Positions 1 through 7,205 of a stretch of DNA of 38,135 bases are shown one piece after another (within the stretch, counting starts at the first letter, position 1; each line of letters begins with the position of its first letter). Position numbers and translations under genes: made by a program. Source of the DNA: [Eubacterium] saphenum. Lineage in GTDB: Bacteria > Bacillota > Clostridia > Peptostreptococcales > Anaerovoracaceae. The notes beneath the pieces are model-generated. The model saw only the letters and a program-made list of their open reading frames with translations, was not told the origin of the DNA and made no database searches. The DNA lies in the NCBI GenBank assembly GCA_004555725.1, contig SFHC01000017.1, positions 1-38,135 on the forward strand. Direction: 5' to 3'.

Positions 1-108
1 TTAGCAAAATTAACTTATGTAGACCGTAGAAGCGTTGAAAAATTAACGTTTTCGGACGGTCTGCGGGGGGTGTACAGGATTATGAGCGCGTCTTCGCTGT
101 TGCAATAA
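1..108 (+). CDS. possible 3' end of an unidentified gene
   Basis: Frame 1 is open from the window edge to a TAA at 106-108, giving a 35-residue C-terminal fragment that contains VEKLTFSDGLRG. I do not recognise it. The spot upstream of rpmB is where thiN (thiamine pyrophosphokinase) often sits in Bacillota, but the resemblance to the ThiN C-terminus is too slight to use. The promoter of the next gene overlaps its end, which suits a gene tail. Thirty-five open codons could also be chance. Confidence 0.2.
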   Translation, partial: LAKLTYVDRRSVEKLTFSDGLRGVYRIMSASSLLQ

Positions 109-128
109 ATATTCAGATTTGTTATAAT
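100..128 (+). promoter_or_regulatory. sigma-A promoter for the acetyltransferase gene
   Basis: TTGCAA (100-105) and TATAAT (123-128) are separated by exactly 17 bases. This leaves a leader of about 140 nt before the acetyltransferase start. I saw no recognised riboswitch in the leader. Confidence 0.6.
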
Positions 129-278
129 AATTCTATACTGATGCGGACAGATGCAGAATCATGATGCGTTGTTTTGAGCGCGAGCGGTTCAAACACATCT
201 AAAATGGGTATGCTGTTAATATCATCCGCACAGCGGGAATCGTTAAAACTTGAGAGAACGTAAAAAATTCGGAGCGTA

Positions 279-857
279 ATGAATATGGATGCTTTTTTTG
301 ATGAAGATATGATCATGGAATCCTCAGACCTGATCATTCGGCCTACTGTTTTTGAGGACTGCAGTGAATTTGCGCGCTGGGAGAACATGGAAGATGTGAC
401 AGAATATCTTGCTGTCGATGAAGATGTCACGTACAAGCAGGTCGTTACGGAGTTTATTCTGAGTCTCAGAGATGATCAGCGTCAGATGTTTACCATTACG
501 CTGAAACCATCCGACAAGCCGATCGGCAGAATTGTTCTCAGCAGAATTACACGCCGTTCGGACTCCCTGCACCTGAAGAGGCTCTACATTGCTGATAAGA
601 ATCTGCGTGGCAAAGGCTACGGAGAGCAGGCCGCACGCACAATTCTGGAGTATTCCTTCATTAATATGCACATGGAACGTGTAAGCATGGATCATCTGAA
701 AGGTGATGAAGTGACAGAAATGCTCTGCCGGAAACTGGGCGCTGTGGAAGAGGGCATTATGCGCCATTCAGAGAAAAAAGACGGGAAGTACATCGATCTG
801 TACCGGATGTCTCTGCTTCGTGCTGAGTATTACGACCGTAACCACGATGACCGTTAA
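279..857 (+). CDS. GNAT-family N-acetyltransferase (RimJ/RimL-like)
   Basis: The 192-residue protein looks like a GNAT acetyltransferase, a family that moves acetyl from acetyl-CoA to amines or protein N-termini. It opens with a beta strand of the RimJ/RimL type (LIIRPTVFEDCSEFARWEN). The acetyl-CoA pyrophosphate loop is RGKGYGEQAA (about residues 111-120), preceded by the usual strand LKRLYIADKNL. The later helix with LCRKLGAVEEGIMRH also fits the family. The substrate cannot be inferred. The start at 279 has a close GGAG at 271-274; the in-frame ATG at 285 has better spacing and could be the true start. It has its own promoter and is separated from rpmB by a second one, so it is probably monocistronic. 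Confidence 0.85.
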   Translation: MNMDAFFDEDMIMESSDLIIRPTVFEDCSEFARWENMEDVTEYLAVDEDVTYKQVVTEFILSLRDDQRQMFTITLKPSDKPIGRIVLSRITRRSDSLHLKRLYIADKNLRGKGYGEQAARTILEYSFINMHMERVSMDHLKGDEVTEMLCRKLGAVEEGIMRHSEKKDGKYIDLYRMSLLRAEYYDRNHDDR

Positions 858-918
858 GGCTTCGGAAGGGTTTTTATCAAACTCTGCTAGTAATTTTTAG
901 AAAGATGCAGAAAAAAGC

Positions 919-948
919 TTGTACATCTCTCTCGTATTATGGTATAAT
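919..948 (+). promoter_or_regulatory. extended -10 promoter for rpmB
   Basis: A TGGTATAAT extended -10 (TATAAT 943-948) follows a weak -35, TTGTAC (919-924), with an 18-base spacer. It lies 84 bases upstream of the L28 start and produces a structured leader. Confidence 0.6.
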
Positions 949-951
949 GAT

Positions 952-1004
952 GCCCGTGCGATGAAAGCGAGCACTAAGTTTGTGTTTACATAGAGAGCAT
1001 GGGC
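952..1004 (+). promoter_or_regulatory. structured 5' leader of rpmB (candidate)
   Basis: GCCCGTGC (952-959) can pair with GCATGGGC (997-1004), 8 bp with one G-U, enclosing 37 nt. The stem closes about 16 nt before the rpmB Shine-Dalgarno. Ribosomal protein leaders are often autoregulatory. No conserved motif is recognised, so this is only a structural candidate. Confidence 0.35.
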
Positions 1005-1031
1005 TTAAGATATACGATAGGAGGTGCGGCT

Positions 1032-1223
1032 ATGTCAAGGAAATGTGAAGTATGCGGAAAGGGACAGGTTTCTGGAAACAAGGTTTCTCATTCCAACAAG
1101 CATTCCAGAAGAAAGTGGAATGCAAACATCCAGACAGTAAGGATTAACGACAATGGTACAATCAGAAAAGCCAATGTCTGCACAGAATGCCTGCGGTCCG
1201 GTAAAGTTAACCGTGCCGTTTAA
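1032..1223 (+). CDS. rpmB: 50S ribosomal protein L28
   Basis: L28 is a small 23S rRNA-binding protein of the large subunit. The product is 63 residues, typical for the family, and contains the signature start SRKCEVCGKG, the SHSNKHSRRKW segment, NIQTVR and a C-terminal CTECLRSGKV. The two CxxC pairs (CEVC and CTEC) make it the zinc-binding form. I start it at 1032 because an ideal AGGAGGTG lies at 1019-1026. An upstream in-frame ATG at 999 lies inside the leader stem and would add residues not found in the family. As in other Bacillota, the gene precedes an Asp23-family gene. Confidence 0.95.
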   Translation: MSRKCEVCGKGQVSGNKVSHSNKHSRRKWNANIQTVRINDNGTIRKANVCTECLRSGKVNRAV

Positions 1224-1332
1224 TGGCCTGGAAGGTTAGACTGTCATATTGATGGAGTTCCGGAAGTTCTTCATCAGTATGGCAGTTTTTTTATATCTAT
1301 CTGTTAACATATATTGCGAGAGGAATGACTGT

Positions 1333-1773
1333 ATGACGATGATGAAAGCAACAGAGCTGGGCCTGATTACGGTTTCTAATTCGGTCTTTGCGGAGATCAT
1401 CAATGAGGTAATGCAGACAGAAGAATGCGCGGCCGATATGTGGGTGACGATGCATCAGGGACGCCTTGTCCGCATGGCGCGGGCACTCAGCGACCCTGAT
1501 TATGTCCGAGATCTGTCGGTGCGTTTGAACGGGGATGGGCGGATCTGCCTGACGTTCGGCGTGATCGTGCGTTTTGGCGTCTCTATTCGCCAGGCGACAA
1601 GGTTCGCCGCAGATGAGATATGCGCCAGGATCTACGAGCAGACCGGGATGATTCCCGCAGAGATTACAATCAATATTGACGGCGTCCGTACCAGGAAGAA
1701 AACGGCGCGCCGCAGCACAAAGGTGGTGTACCGTTATGCTGAAGATGAATGGAAGCGCACCGCGCATGAGTGA
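1333..1773 (+). CDS. Asp23/Gls24 family (YloU-like) protein
   Basis: This 146-residue protein looks like the alkaline-shock/YloU family, small cytoplasmic proteins with a conserved alpha-beta core and unclear function, associated with the envelope in staphylococci. Supporting features are the opening GLITVSNSVFAEIINEVM, the central VRLNGDGRICLTFGVIVRFG strand pair and the late AEITINIDGVR motif. The start at 1333 follows GAGAGGA (1318-1324) at good spacing. An upstream extension from 1249 would add a spurious hydrophobic stretch. Its 3' end overlaps recG. In most relatives a fatty-acid kinase gene (fakA/yloV) separates this gene from recG; here none does. Confidence 0.8.
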   Translation: MTMMKATELGLITVSNSVFAEIINEVMQTEECAADMWVTMHQGRLVRMARALSDPDYVRDLSVRLNGDGRICLTFGVIVRFGVSIRQATRFAADEICARIYEQTGMIPAEITINIDGVRTRKKTARRSTKVVYRYAEDEWKRTAHE

Positions 1774-3835
1774 TCGCGGCGGCGCAGAGGAGCAGATTAT
1801 TCAGACGCCGGTCAGCCGTCTGAAAGGGATCGGACCCAAGAAAGCAGCGGCGCTTAGAGATCTTGGCGTACAGACACTGGAAGATGATCTTTTTCTGCTT
1901 CCGCGCAGATATGAGGACCGGCGCTGCCCAGTGCCTATTCAGGAACTTCAGGTGGGAAAGGACCAGTTGATTGAGGTAGTTATCCTTTCGCGGAGATTCA
2001 GCGGATTCAGAAGGTCAGGGAAATCTCCGCTGGTTCTTCTGGCGCAGGACAACACCGGAATGATTGAAATTGTCTTCTTCTCCGGCAGTTACATCACCAA
2101 CCTGTTTAAAGTCGGTGAGATGTTCAGCTTTTTCGGAAGGGTGAGCGACAATCGCGGGCAGCTCCAGATGGTGCACCCGGAATTTCACCGCCTGCATGAG
2201 CCGGATGATGTGCGGGGCATCTTGCCCGTATACCCTTTGTCTAAAGGACTTACGCAGAAAGACATGCGACGGCTGAGCGAGGAGGCGCTTTCTGCCTCTG
2301 ACGCGCAGGAGGACTGGATTCCGGAAGGTCTGCGAGAGAAATACCGGCTTGCGGGGAGGACGTTTGCGTTCAGAAATGTCCACCGTCCTTCATCGGAGAA
2401 GAAACTGCTTGAGGCCAAGTACCGTCTTGTGTTTGAGGAGTTTTTTACGCTGGAGCTCGGGCTGAAGCTGGCTGCGAAGCGGGGGACCGGACAGTCGGAT
2501 GGCGTTGTTATTCATCCTGAGGCGGGAGATCGTTTCCTTCAGCAGCTTCCGTTTTCTTTGACGCAGGGACAAAAAAGAACCTGGCAAGAGATTTCCGGGG
2601 ATCTTGCTCGGCAGAAGCCGATGAACCGGCTGGTCCAGGGGGACGTCGGATCTGGAAAAACTGTGGTCGCGGAAGCGGCAATGTACGCGGCGGTGAAATC
2701 CGGGTTTCAGGCAGTAATGATGGCGCCGACCGGGATTTTGGCAAGGCAGCACGCCAAGACATTTCAGAAAGATCTGGGGTCTCTCGGTGTCCGCATAGCG
2801 CTGCTGCATGGCGGACTGAAAGATAAGGAAAGAAAGTCGCTTCTTGACGAGCTGCAAAATGGAGATATCGATATCGTAATCGGTACGCACGCGGTGATTC
2901 AGCCGGATGTGCGATTCTTTCATCTCGGGCTGGTGGTTACCGATGAGCAGCACAGGTTTGGGGTCGGTCAGAGGCGCATGCTGTCGGATAAAGGAAAAAT
3001 GCCGGATGTTCTGGTGATGACGGCAACCCCGATTCCGCGGACATTAGCGGTAATTCTGTATGGAGACCAGGACATTTCCGTGATTGACACTCTGCCGAAG
3101 GGGAGGAGGCCGATCCAGACTTTTTCTGTCTCCTCTTCCCGCAGGGATGAAGTTTATGATAAACTGGAAAAAGAACTTGCCGCGGGCCGGCAGGGATATG
3201 CGGTCGCGCCGTTTATCGAGGACTCCGATCAGATGGAAGGCATGTCTGCGCAGCGGCTGTATGCAGAACTCAGGAAGCGGTTTTCTGCGTACCATGTCGG
3301 ACTGTTGCACGGTGGCATGAATGCGGAGGAGAAAGAGTCCGTCATGACATCGTTTGCGAGAGGAGAGATCGATCTGCTTGTATCTACGGTCGTTATCGAA
3401 GTCGGAATTGATGTTCCGAACGCGACGGTCATGGTGATTGAAAGCGCGGAGCGGTTTGGGCTGGCGCAGATGCATCAGCTGAGAGGACGGGTCGGGCGCG
3501 GTTTGGAGCAGTCGTACTGTTTTCTGATCCTCGGTCAGGATTCTGACATTGCGCGCAGAAGGACAGAAATTATGACGCAGTGCAGTGACGGCTTCAGAAT
3601 TGCAGAAGACGATCTGATCCTGCGGGGACCGGGCGAGTTGTTCGGGACGAGACAGCACGGTCTTCCGGAACTAAGAATTGCCGACCTCGGCCGCCATCAG
3701 AAAGTCCTGAAGGCAGCGGAAAAAGCGGCCTCGGAGGTGCTTGAACTGGATCCAAAGCTGACAGGAGCTGAAAACCGGGGGATCCGGGAACACGTTGATG
3801 CGATGTTCCATGGAGACTGCCGTCTGGAAATATAG
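1736..3835 (+). CDS. recG: ATP-dependent DNA helicase RecG
   Basis: RecG is a monomeric SF2 translocase that remodels stalled replication forks and Holliday junctions. The N-terminal part has a helix-hairpin-like SRLKGIGPKKAAALRDLG and an OB-fold wedge domain. The helicase core shows Walker A GDVGSGKTVVA, motif Ia MAPTGILARQH, the DEQH box in VVTDEQHRFGVGQR, motif III MTATPIPRTL, and motif VI with the RecG-specific QLRGRVGRG. The 699-residue length is normal. The start is ambiguous: ATG 1736 has AGGTGGTG at 1721-1728, whereas ATG 1766 overlaps the Asp23 stop by 8 bases and gives a more usual N-terminus. Either way the gene is translationally coupled to the one before it. rsmD follows 11 bases later. 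Confidence 0.95.
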   Translation: MLKMNGSAPRMSDRGGAEEQIIQTPVSRLKGIGPKKAAALRDLGVQTLEDDLFLLPRRYEDRRCPVPIQELQVGKDQLIEVVILSRRFSGFRRSGKSPLVLLAQDNTGMIEIVFFSGSYITNLFKVGEMFSFFGRVSDNRGQLQMVHPEFHRLHEPDDVRGILPVYPLSKGLTQKDMRRLSEEALSASDAQEDWIPEGLREKYRLAGRTFAFRNVHRPSSEKKLLEAKYRLVFEEFFTLELGLKLAAKRGTGQSDGVVIHPEAGDRFLQQLPFSLTQGQKRTWQEISGDLARQKPMNRLVQGDVGSGKTVVAEAAMYAAVKSGFQAVMMAPTGILARQHAKTFQKDLGSLGVRIALLHGGLKDKERKSLLDELQNGDIDIVIGTHAVIQPDVRFFHLGLVVTDEQHRFGVGQRRMLSDKGKMPDVLVMTATPIPRTLAVILYGDQDISVIDTLPKGRRPIQTFSVSSSRRDEVYDKLEKELAAGRQGYAVAPFIEDSDQMEGMSAQRLYAELRKRFSAYHVGLLHGGMNAEEKESVMTSFARGEIDLLVSTVVIEVGIDVPNATVMVIESAERFGLAQMHQLRGRVGRGLEQSYCFLILGQDSDIARRRTEIMTQCSDGFRIAEDDLILRGPGELFGTRQHGLPELRIADLGRHQKVLKAAEKAASEVLELDPKLTGAENRGIREHVDAMFHGDCRLEI

Positions 3836-3846
3836 GAAGGGTAAAT

Positions 3847-4425
3847 ATGAGAATTATTACGGGAAAATACAGAGGAAGAAAACTGGAGACGCCGGAGAAT
3901 TACGACATCCGGCCGACTTCTGACAAGGTCAAAGAAGCTGTTTTTAATATTTTGATGAATGATATTTACGGCTCTGTCTGCTGCGATCTGTTCGCAGGGA
4001 CCGGAAACCTTGGAATTGAGGCGCTTTCGAGAGGCGCGGAGAAGGTGTACCTGGCGGACAGCTCCCGGGCGGCAATCCGTCTGATTCGGACGAATCTGCA
4101 GAAATGCGGAGCGGAAGAGGATGCTGTAGTGCTGATGGGAGATTACCGCAGAAGTCTGAACAGGATCAGGGATAAGATCGACATTTTCTTTCTGGACCCG
4201 CCGTACCGCGACGGATTGTATCAAGACTGCCTGGAACGCATCGGTGATCTTGATTTATTGGCTCCTGACGGTATAATATTAGCAGAGCATGATTCTCGCA
4301 ATCCGTTGCCGGATCGTGCCGGAGAGTTTGTTAAAACACAGGACCGGAAGTACGGAAAAACAACGGTCTCGATTTATAGAAGGGCGGGAGACGGCCCGGA
4401 TTCCCAGAATCCTGAGGAGGAGTAA
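3847..4425 (+). CDS. rsmD: 16S rRNA (guanine966-N2)-methyltransferase RsmD
   Basis: This SAM-dependent enzyme methylates the N2 of G966 (E. coli numbering) in 16S rRNA on the assembling small subunit. The protein starts with the family signature MRIITGKYRGRKL and the RPTSDKVKEAVFNIL helix. Motif I, DLFAGTGNLGIEALSRGA, binds SAM, and the catalytic DPPY motif is present in FFLDPPYRDGLY. Its 192 residues are typical, with a short charged tail. A Shine-Dalgarno (GGAAGGG) lies just upstream. It sits between recG and coaD, the common Bacillota order, with a 71-base gap before coaD. Confidence 0.95.
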   Translation: MRIITGKYRGRKLETPENYDIRPTSDKVKEAVFNILMNDIYGSVCCDLFAGTGNLGIEALSRGAEKVYLADSSRAAIRLIRTNLQKCGAEEDAVVLMGDYRRSLNRIRDKIDIFFLDPPYRDGLYQDCLERIGDLDLLAPDGIILAEHDSRNPLPDRAGEFVKTQDRKYGKTTVSIYRRAGDGPDSQNPEEE

Positions 4426-4496
4426 CCGCAGCGGAGGATTCTGCCCGGCGGCTGGCATTGCGGCTTCCGCCGGAAACTGCAGTGGAGGCATAAAAA

Positions 4497-4991
4497 ATGA
4501 TCAGACGTGCGTTGATCACAGGTTCGTTCGACCCGATTACTTATGGGCATATCGATATTATCAACCGGGCATCATCGATGTTCGACGAACTGGTTATCGG
4601 CATAATTAAAAATCCCCGGAAAAAAGGGCTCTTTTCTGTTGAAGAAAGGACAGAGATGATTGAACAGATCTTTTCTGACCGTCCGGAGATCACGGTGGAT
4701 CATTTCCAGGGACTGCTGGCAGATTATGTGAATAAACACGATTTCTGCGCTGTCGTGCGGGGTCTGCGCACGGACCGGGATTTTGCCTATGAGATTGAGA
4801 TGGCGCAGGTAAATCAGAAATTGTTTCGTGAAGGAGTGGAGTCGGTCTTTCTGATGGCGAGACCGGAATGTTCAATCGTCAGCTCGTCCAATGTCAGGGA
4901 AATTGTATCCATGGGCGGAACACCGCCGGAGGGTATGGTTTCGGATGAGATCCTTCAGAAAATGAAAGAGAAATATGCACAGATAGGATAA
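4497..4991 (+). CDS. coaD: phosphopantetheine adenylyltransferase
   Basis: CoaD carries out the penultimate step of coenzyme A synthesis: ATP plus 4'-phosphopantetheine gives dephospho-CoA. The 164-residue protein has the nucleotidyltransferase signature TGSFDPITYGHIDII (T/HxGH-type), the substrate loop VVRGLRTDRDFAYEIEMAQVN, and the second ATP-binding motif SIVSSSNVREI. The length is typical of the hexameric bacterial enzyme. It starts just after GTGGAGG and is followed 15 bases later by a coiled-coil gene. Pairing with rsmD is widely conserved. Confidence 0.96.
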   Translation: MIRRALITGSFDPITYGHIDIINRASSMFDELVIGIIKNPRKKGLFSVEERTEMIEQIFSDRPEITVDHFQGLLADYVNKHDFCAVVRGLRTDRDFAYEIEMAQVNQKLFREGVESVFLMARPECSIVSSSNVREIVSMGGTPPEGMVSDEILQKMKEKYAQIG

Positions 4992-5006
4992 AAGGAGGAG
5001 CAGCGC

Positions 5007-5582
5007 ATGACGGTACTGGAACTGCTGGAAGAACTCGAAGATATTGTTGATACGGCATCAACTGTTCCGCTGACCGGAAAAATCATGGTTGACGGAAATG
5101 AAATCCTGGAGATTGTCAGCGACATCAGAAATACTCTGCCGGAGGATGTCAAACAGGCACATTGGCTGAAAGGCGAGCAGAACCGCATCCTTGAGGACGC
5201 AAAGAAGGAATACCAGAAGCTTGTCGTCGAAGCAAAGAAGCAGGCCGATTTTCTGGTGGATAACAATGATATCACGCTGAAAGCCAGAAAACATGCAGAT
5301 GCAATTGAGAAAGAAGCCGAGGAATATGCGGCGATGCTGAAACTGCGCACATACGATTATCTGGATCAGATGCTGTTTAAGATGCAGAAACGCATGGACG
5401 ATCTGAATAATACCTACTTTGGCTCTATGTATGATAATCTGTCCAAGACATTTGAGGGCATCGACAACCAGCTTGCGAGCAACCGCCAGGAGATGAAAGA
5501 ACTCGCTTCCAGAACGCAGCACGGAGAGGACTGGCTGTATGAACAGAAAGGCCCCAAAGGATCATCCGGAGGAAATAAATAG
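5007..5582 (+). CDS. uncharacterised coiled-coil protein between coaD and tmcAL
   Basis: I do not recognise this 191-residue protein. It has an N-terminal helical segment containing EELEDIVDTAS, then a long charged helical region (about residues 55-175) with alanine/glutamate/lysine heptads such as ILEDAKKEYQKLVVEAKKQA, and a short glycine/serine-rich tail. Such proteins get labelled ATPase or V-type subunit H because of coiled-coil bias rather than true homology. The first part resembles DivIVA/ATP-synthase-b-like scaffolds. It has no signal peptide, membrane segment or catalytic motif. It begins after AAAGGAGGAG and its TAG directly abuts the GTG of tmcAL, so the two are probably translationally coupled. 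Other Bacillota carry different genes (ylbJ-ylbL) at this place. Confidence 0.75.
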   Translation: MTVLELLEELEDIVDTASTVPLTGKIMVDGNEILEIVSDIRNTLPEDVKQAHWLKGEQNRILEDAKKEYQKLVVEAKKQADFLVDNNDITLKARKHADAIEKEAEEYAAMLKLRTYDYLDQMLFKMQKRMDDLNNTYFGSMYDNLSKTFEGIDNQLASNRQEMKELASRTQHGEDWLYEQKGPKGSSGGNK

Positions 5583-6728
5583 GTGCGTACACTCAGCATT
5601 ACAGCGGAATATAATCCTTTTCACAGCGGCCATCGCTATGCTGTGGAGGAATTGAAGAAAAGGACCGGCGCAGATACGGTCCTTTCTGTTATGAGCGGAA
5701 ATTTTACGCAGCGCGGTCTTCCGGCATTCCAGGACAAGTGGACGCGTGCAGAAGCGGCCGTGCGGGGCGGCGTGGACCTGGTTCTGGAAATGCCGGCTGT
5801 CTACGCGTCCGCTGCATCGCCCGGGTTCTGCATGGCGGGCGTCTCCATAGCTGCACAGCTTGGCTGCACCGACTATATCGGCTTCGGCAGTGAGTCGGGT
5901 TCCATTCAGGAACTCACCGAGGCTGCGGAGAATCTGATCCGGCTGGAGAAGCCTCTTCATGAGCGAATAGCGATGTACAGAAAGCAGGGATTCTCGTATC
6001 CGCGGGCTCAGCAGCAGGCGGCTCTTGACCTTGGCGTCACAGGCGGCGGGTCGGTTTTGTCCGAACCGAACAACTTGCTGGCGGTGGAGTATATGCGGCA
6101 AATATTACAGCTGTCAGGGGATATCCGGCCGGCGGCCGTAACCGTGCGGCGCGAGAGCGGGGATTATCATGCGTCGGCGTCTGCTATCAGAAGAAAGGCA
6201 TATCAGGAGGATCCACAGTATTATCAGCAGTGCGAGGATCGGTATTTTCGCCTTGCGGCAGCGAGAATTCTGCAGATGTCGGAGCGGGAGCTGGAGAATA
6301 TTGCGTCATCTTCTGATGGGCTTGGGAATAAATTAAAAAAAGAGATTCGGCATTGCGGAAGTCTTCAGGAACTTCTGGAACGTGTAAAATCCAAGGCGTA
6401 CACGATGACCAGAGTGCAGAGGATGCTGACGCAGTGCATCCTGGGGGTGACGGGCGAGGATATGCGAAATTGCCGCCTCTATGCCCGTGTACTCGCGTTT
6501 TCTGCGCAGGGTGCAAAACTGCTGAAACACATCCGAAAAAGTGACTGCAGCAGGATTCCTGTGATTACGAATCTGAATAAAGAGGCGCACCGGTACCCGG
6601 AGATCAGGCGCAGTCTGGAAATTGATGTGCTCGCGGCTGACCTTTACCATCTGATTACAGGCGAGGATTTATATGAACGCGCAGACTATGTCCGCCACCC
6701 TGCATATGTACGGAAAAATATAGAATAA
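5583..6728 (+). CDS. tmcAL: tRNA(Met) cytidine acetate ligase TmcAL (YlbM family)
   Basis: TmcAL activates acetate with ATP and acetylates C34 of elongator tRNA-Met to ac4C, protecting AUG decoding. The protein has the HxGH-like nucleotidyltransferase start ITAEYNPFHSGHRYA, then VMSGNFTQRGLPA and the DKWTRAEAAVRGGVDLVLEMP segment diagnostic of the family. A C-terminal tRNA-contacting region follows (VQRMLTQCILGV). Its 381 residues are close to the usual 400. The GTG start directly follows the previous stop and uses GGAGGAAAT (5568-5576). No DUF177 gene follows, although one usually stands between this gene and rpmF. Confidence 0.93.
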   Translation: MRTLSITAEYNPFHSGHRYAVEELKKRTGADTVLSVMSGNFTQRGLPAFQDKWTRAEAAVRGGVDLVLEMPAVYASAASPGFCMAGVSIAAQLGCTDYIGFGSESGSIQELTEAAENLIRLEKPLHERIAMYRKQGFSYPRAQQQAALDLGVTGGGSVLSEPNNLLAVEYMRQILQLSGDIRPAAVTVRRESGDYHASASAIRRKAYQEDPQYYQQCEDRYFRLAAARILQMSERELENIASSSDGLGNKLKKEIRHCGSLQELLERVKSKAYTMTRVQRMLTQCILGVTGEDMRNCRLYARVLAFSAQGAKLLKHIRKSDCSRIPVITNLNKEAHRYPEIRRSLEIDVLAADLYHLITGEDLYERADYVRHPAYVRKNIE

Positions 6729-6743
6729 ATTTTCCAAAAGCCT

Positions 6744-6772
6744 TTGACAGGGCAGTGGTTCAATGATATACT
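6744..6772 (+). promoter_or_regulatory. sigma-A promoter for rpmF
   Basis: A perfect -35 TTGACA (6744-6749) and TATACT (6767-6772) with a 17-base spacer lie just after the tmcAL stop. It should give strong independent expression of L32. Confidence 0.8.
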
Positions 6773-6829
6773 CTTAACGTTGACGAAAATTCTTATTTAC
6801 ATTATTCTTTAATGTAAGGAGGTAAGACA

Positions 6830-7021
6830 ATGGCAGTTCCAAAGAGAAGAACATCTAAAGCCAGAAGAGATAAGAGACGTTCTCCGAACATGAAGAAAAC
6901 GGCTCCGGGTCTCAGCATTTGTCCACAGTGTCATCAGCCGAAGCTTCCGCACAGAGTTTGCCCTAACTGCAACTATTATGACGGTAAGGACGTTCTGAAT
7001 GCATCCAACGCAGAGGCATAG
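6830..7021 (+). CDS. rpmF: 50S ribosomal protein L32
   Basis: L32 is a small large-subunit protein. The 63-residue product begins MAVPKRRTSKARRDKRRS, the classic L32 start. It carries a zinc ribbon formed by CPQCH and CPNCNYY (CxxC...CxxC), so this is the zinc-containing paralogue rather than the C- form. The Shine-Dalgarno TAAGGAGGT lies a few bases upstream. It has its own promoter and a clear terminator, making a single-gene transcript. The usual partner ylbN/yceD (DUF177) is not present upstream. Confidence 0.97.
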   Translation: MAVPKRRTSKARRDKRRSPNMKKTAPGLSICPQCHQPKLPHRVCPNCNYYDGKDVLNASNAEA

Positions 7022-7053
7022 GATAAATTTAAGAGTTTTAGATCATGATCAGA

Positions 7054-7090
7054 AGAGACAGGTGTGCGCACGCCTGTCTCTATCTTTTTA
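7054..7090 (+). terminator. Rho-independent terminator after rpmF
   Basis: A 13-bp stem (7054-7066 with 7069-7081, one G-U) is followed by a T-rich tail (ATCTTTTTA). It isolates rpmF from asd. Confidence 0.85.
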
Positions 7091-7131
7091 TCTGGAACTT
7101 CGTTATTTTGGCGTTAAATTTTTGTCATTTG

Positions 7132-7160
7132 TTGAAAAACCATGCATACTTTGTTATAAT
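7132..7160 (+). promoter_or_regulatory. sigma-A promoter for asd
   Basis: TTGAAA (7132-7137) and TATAAT (7155-7160) are spaced by 17 bases. The leader to the asd start is only about 40 nt, too short for a lysine riboswitch. Confidence 0.8.
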
Positions 7161-7205
7161 TTTTGTGATTTTAAATAAAAAACAATTGCTAAGGGGGAGA
7201 AACCG

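Noticed and set aside
7161..7205. lysine riboswitch before asd
   Set aside because: The leader is about 40 nt, far too short.
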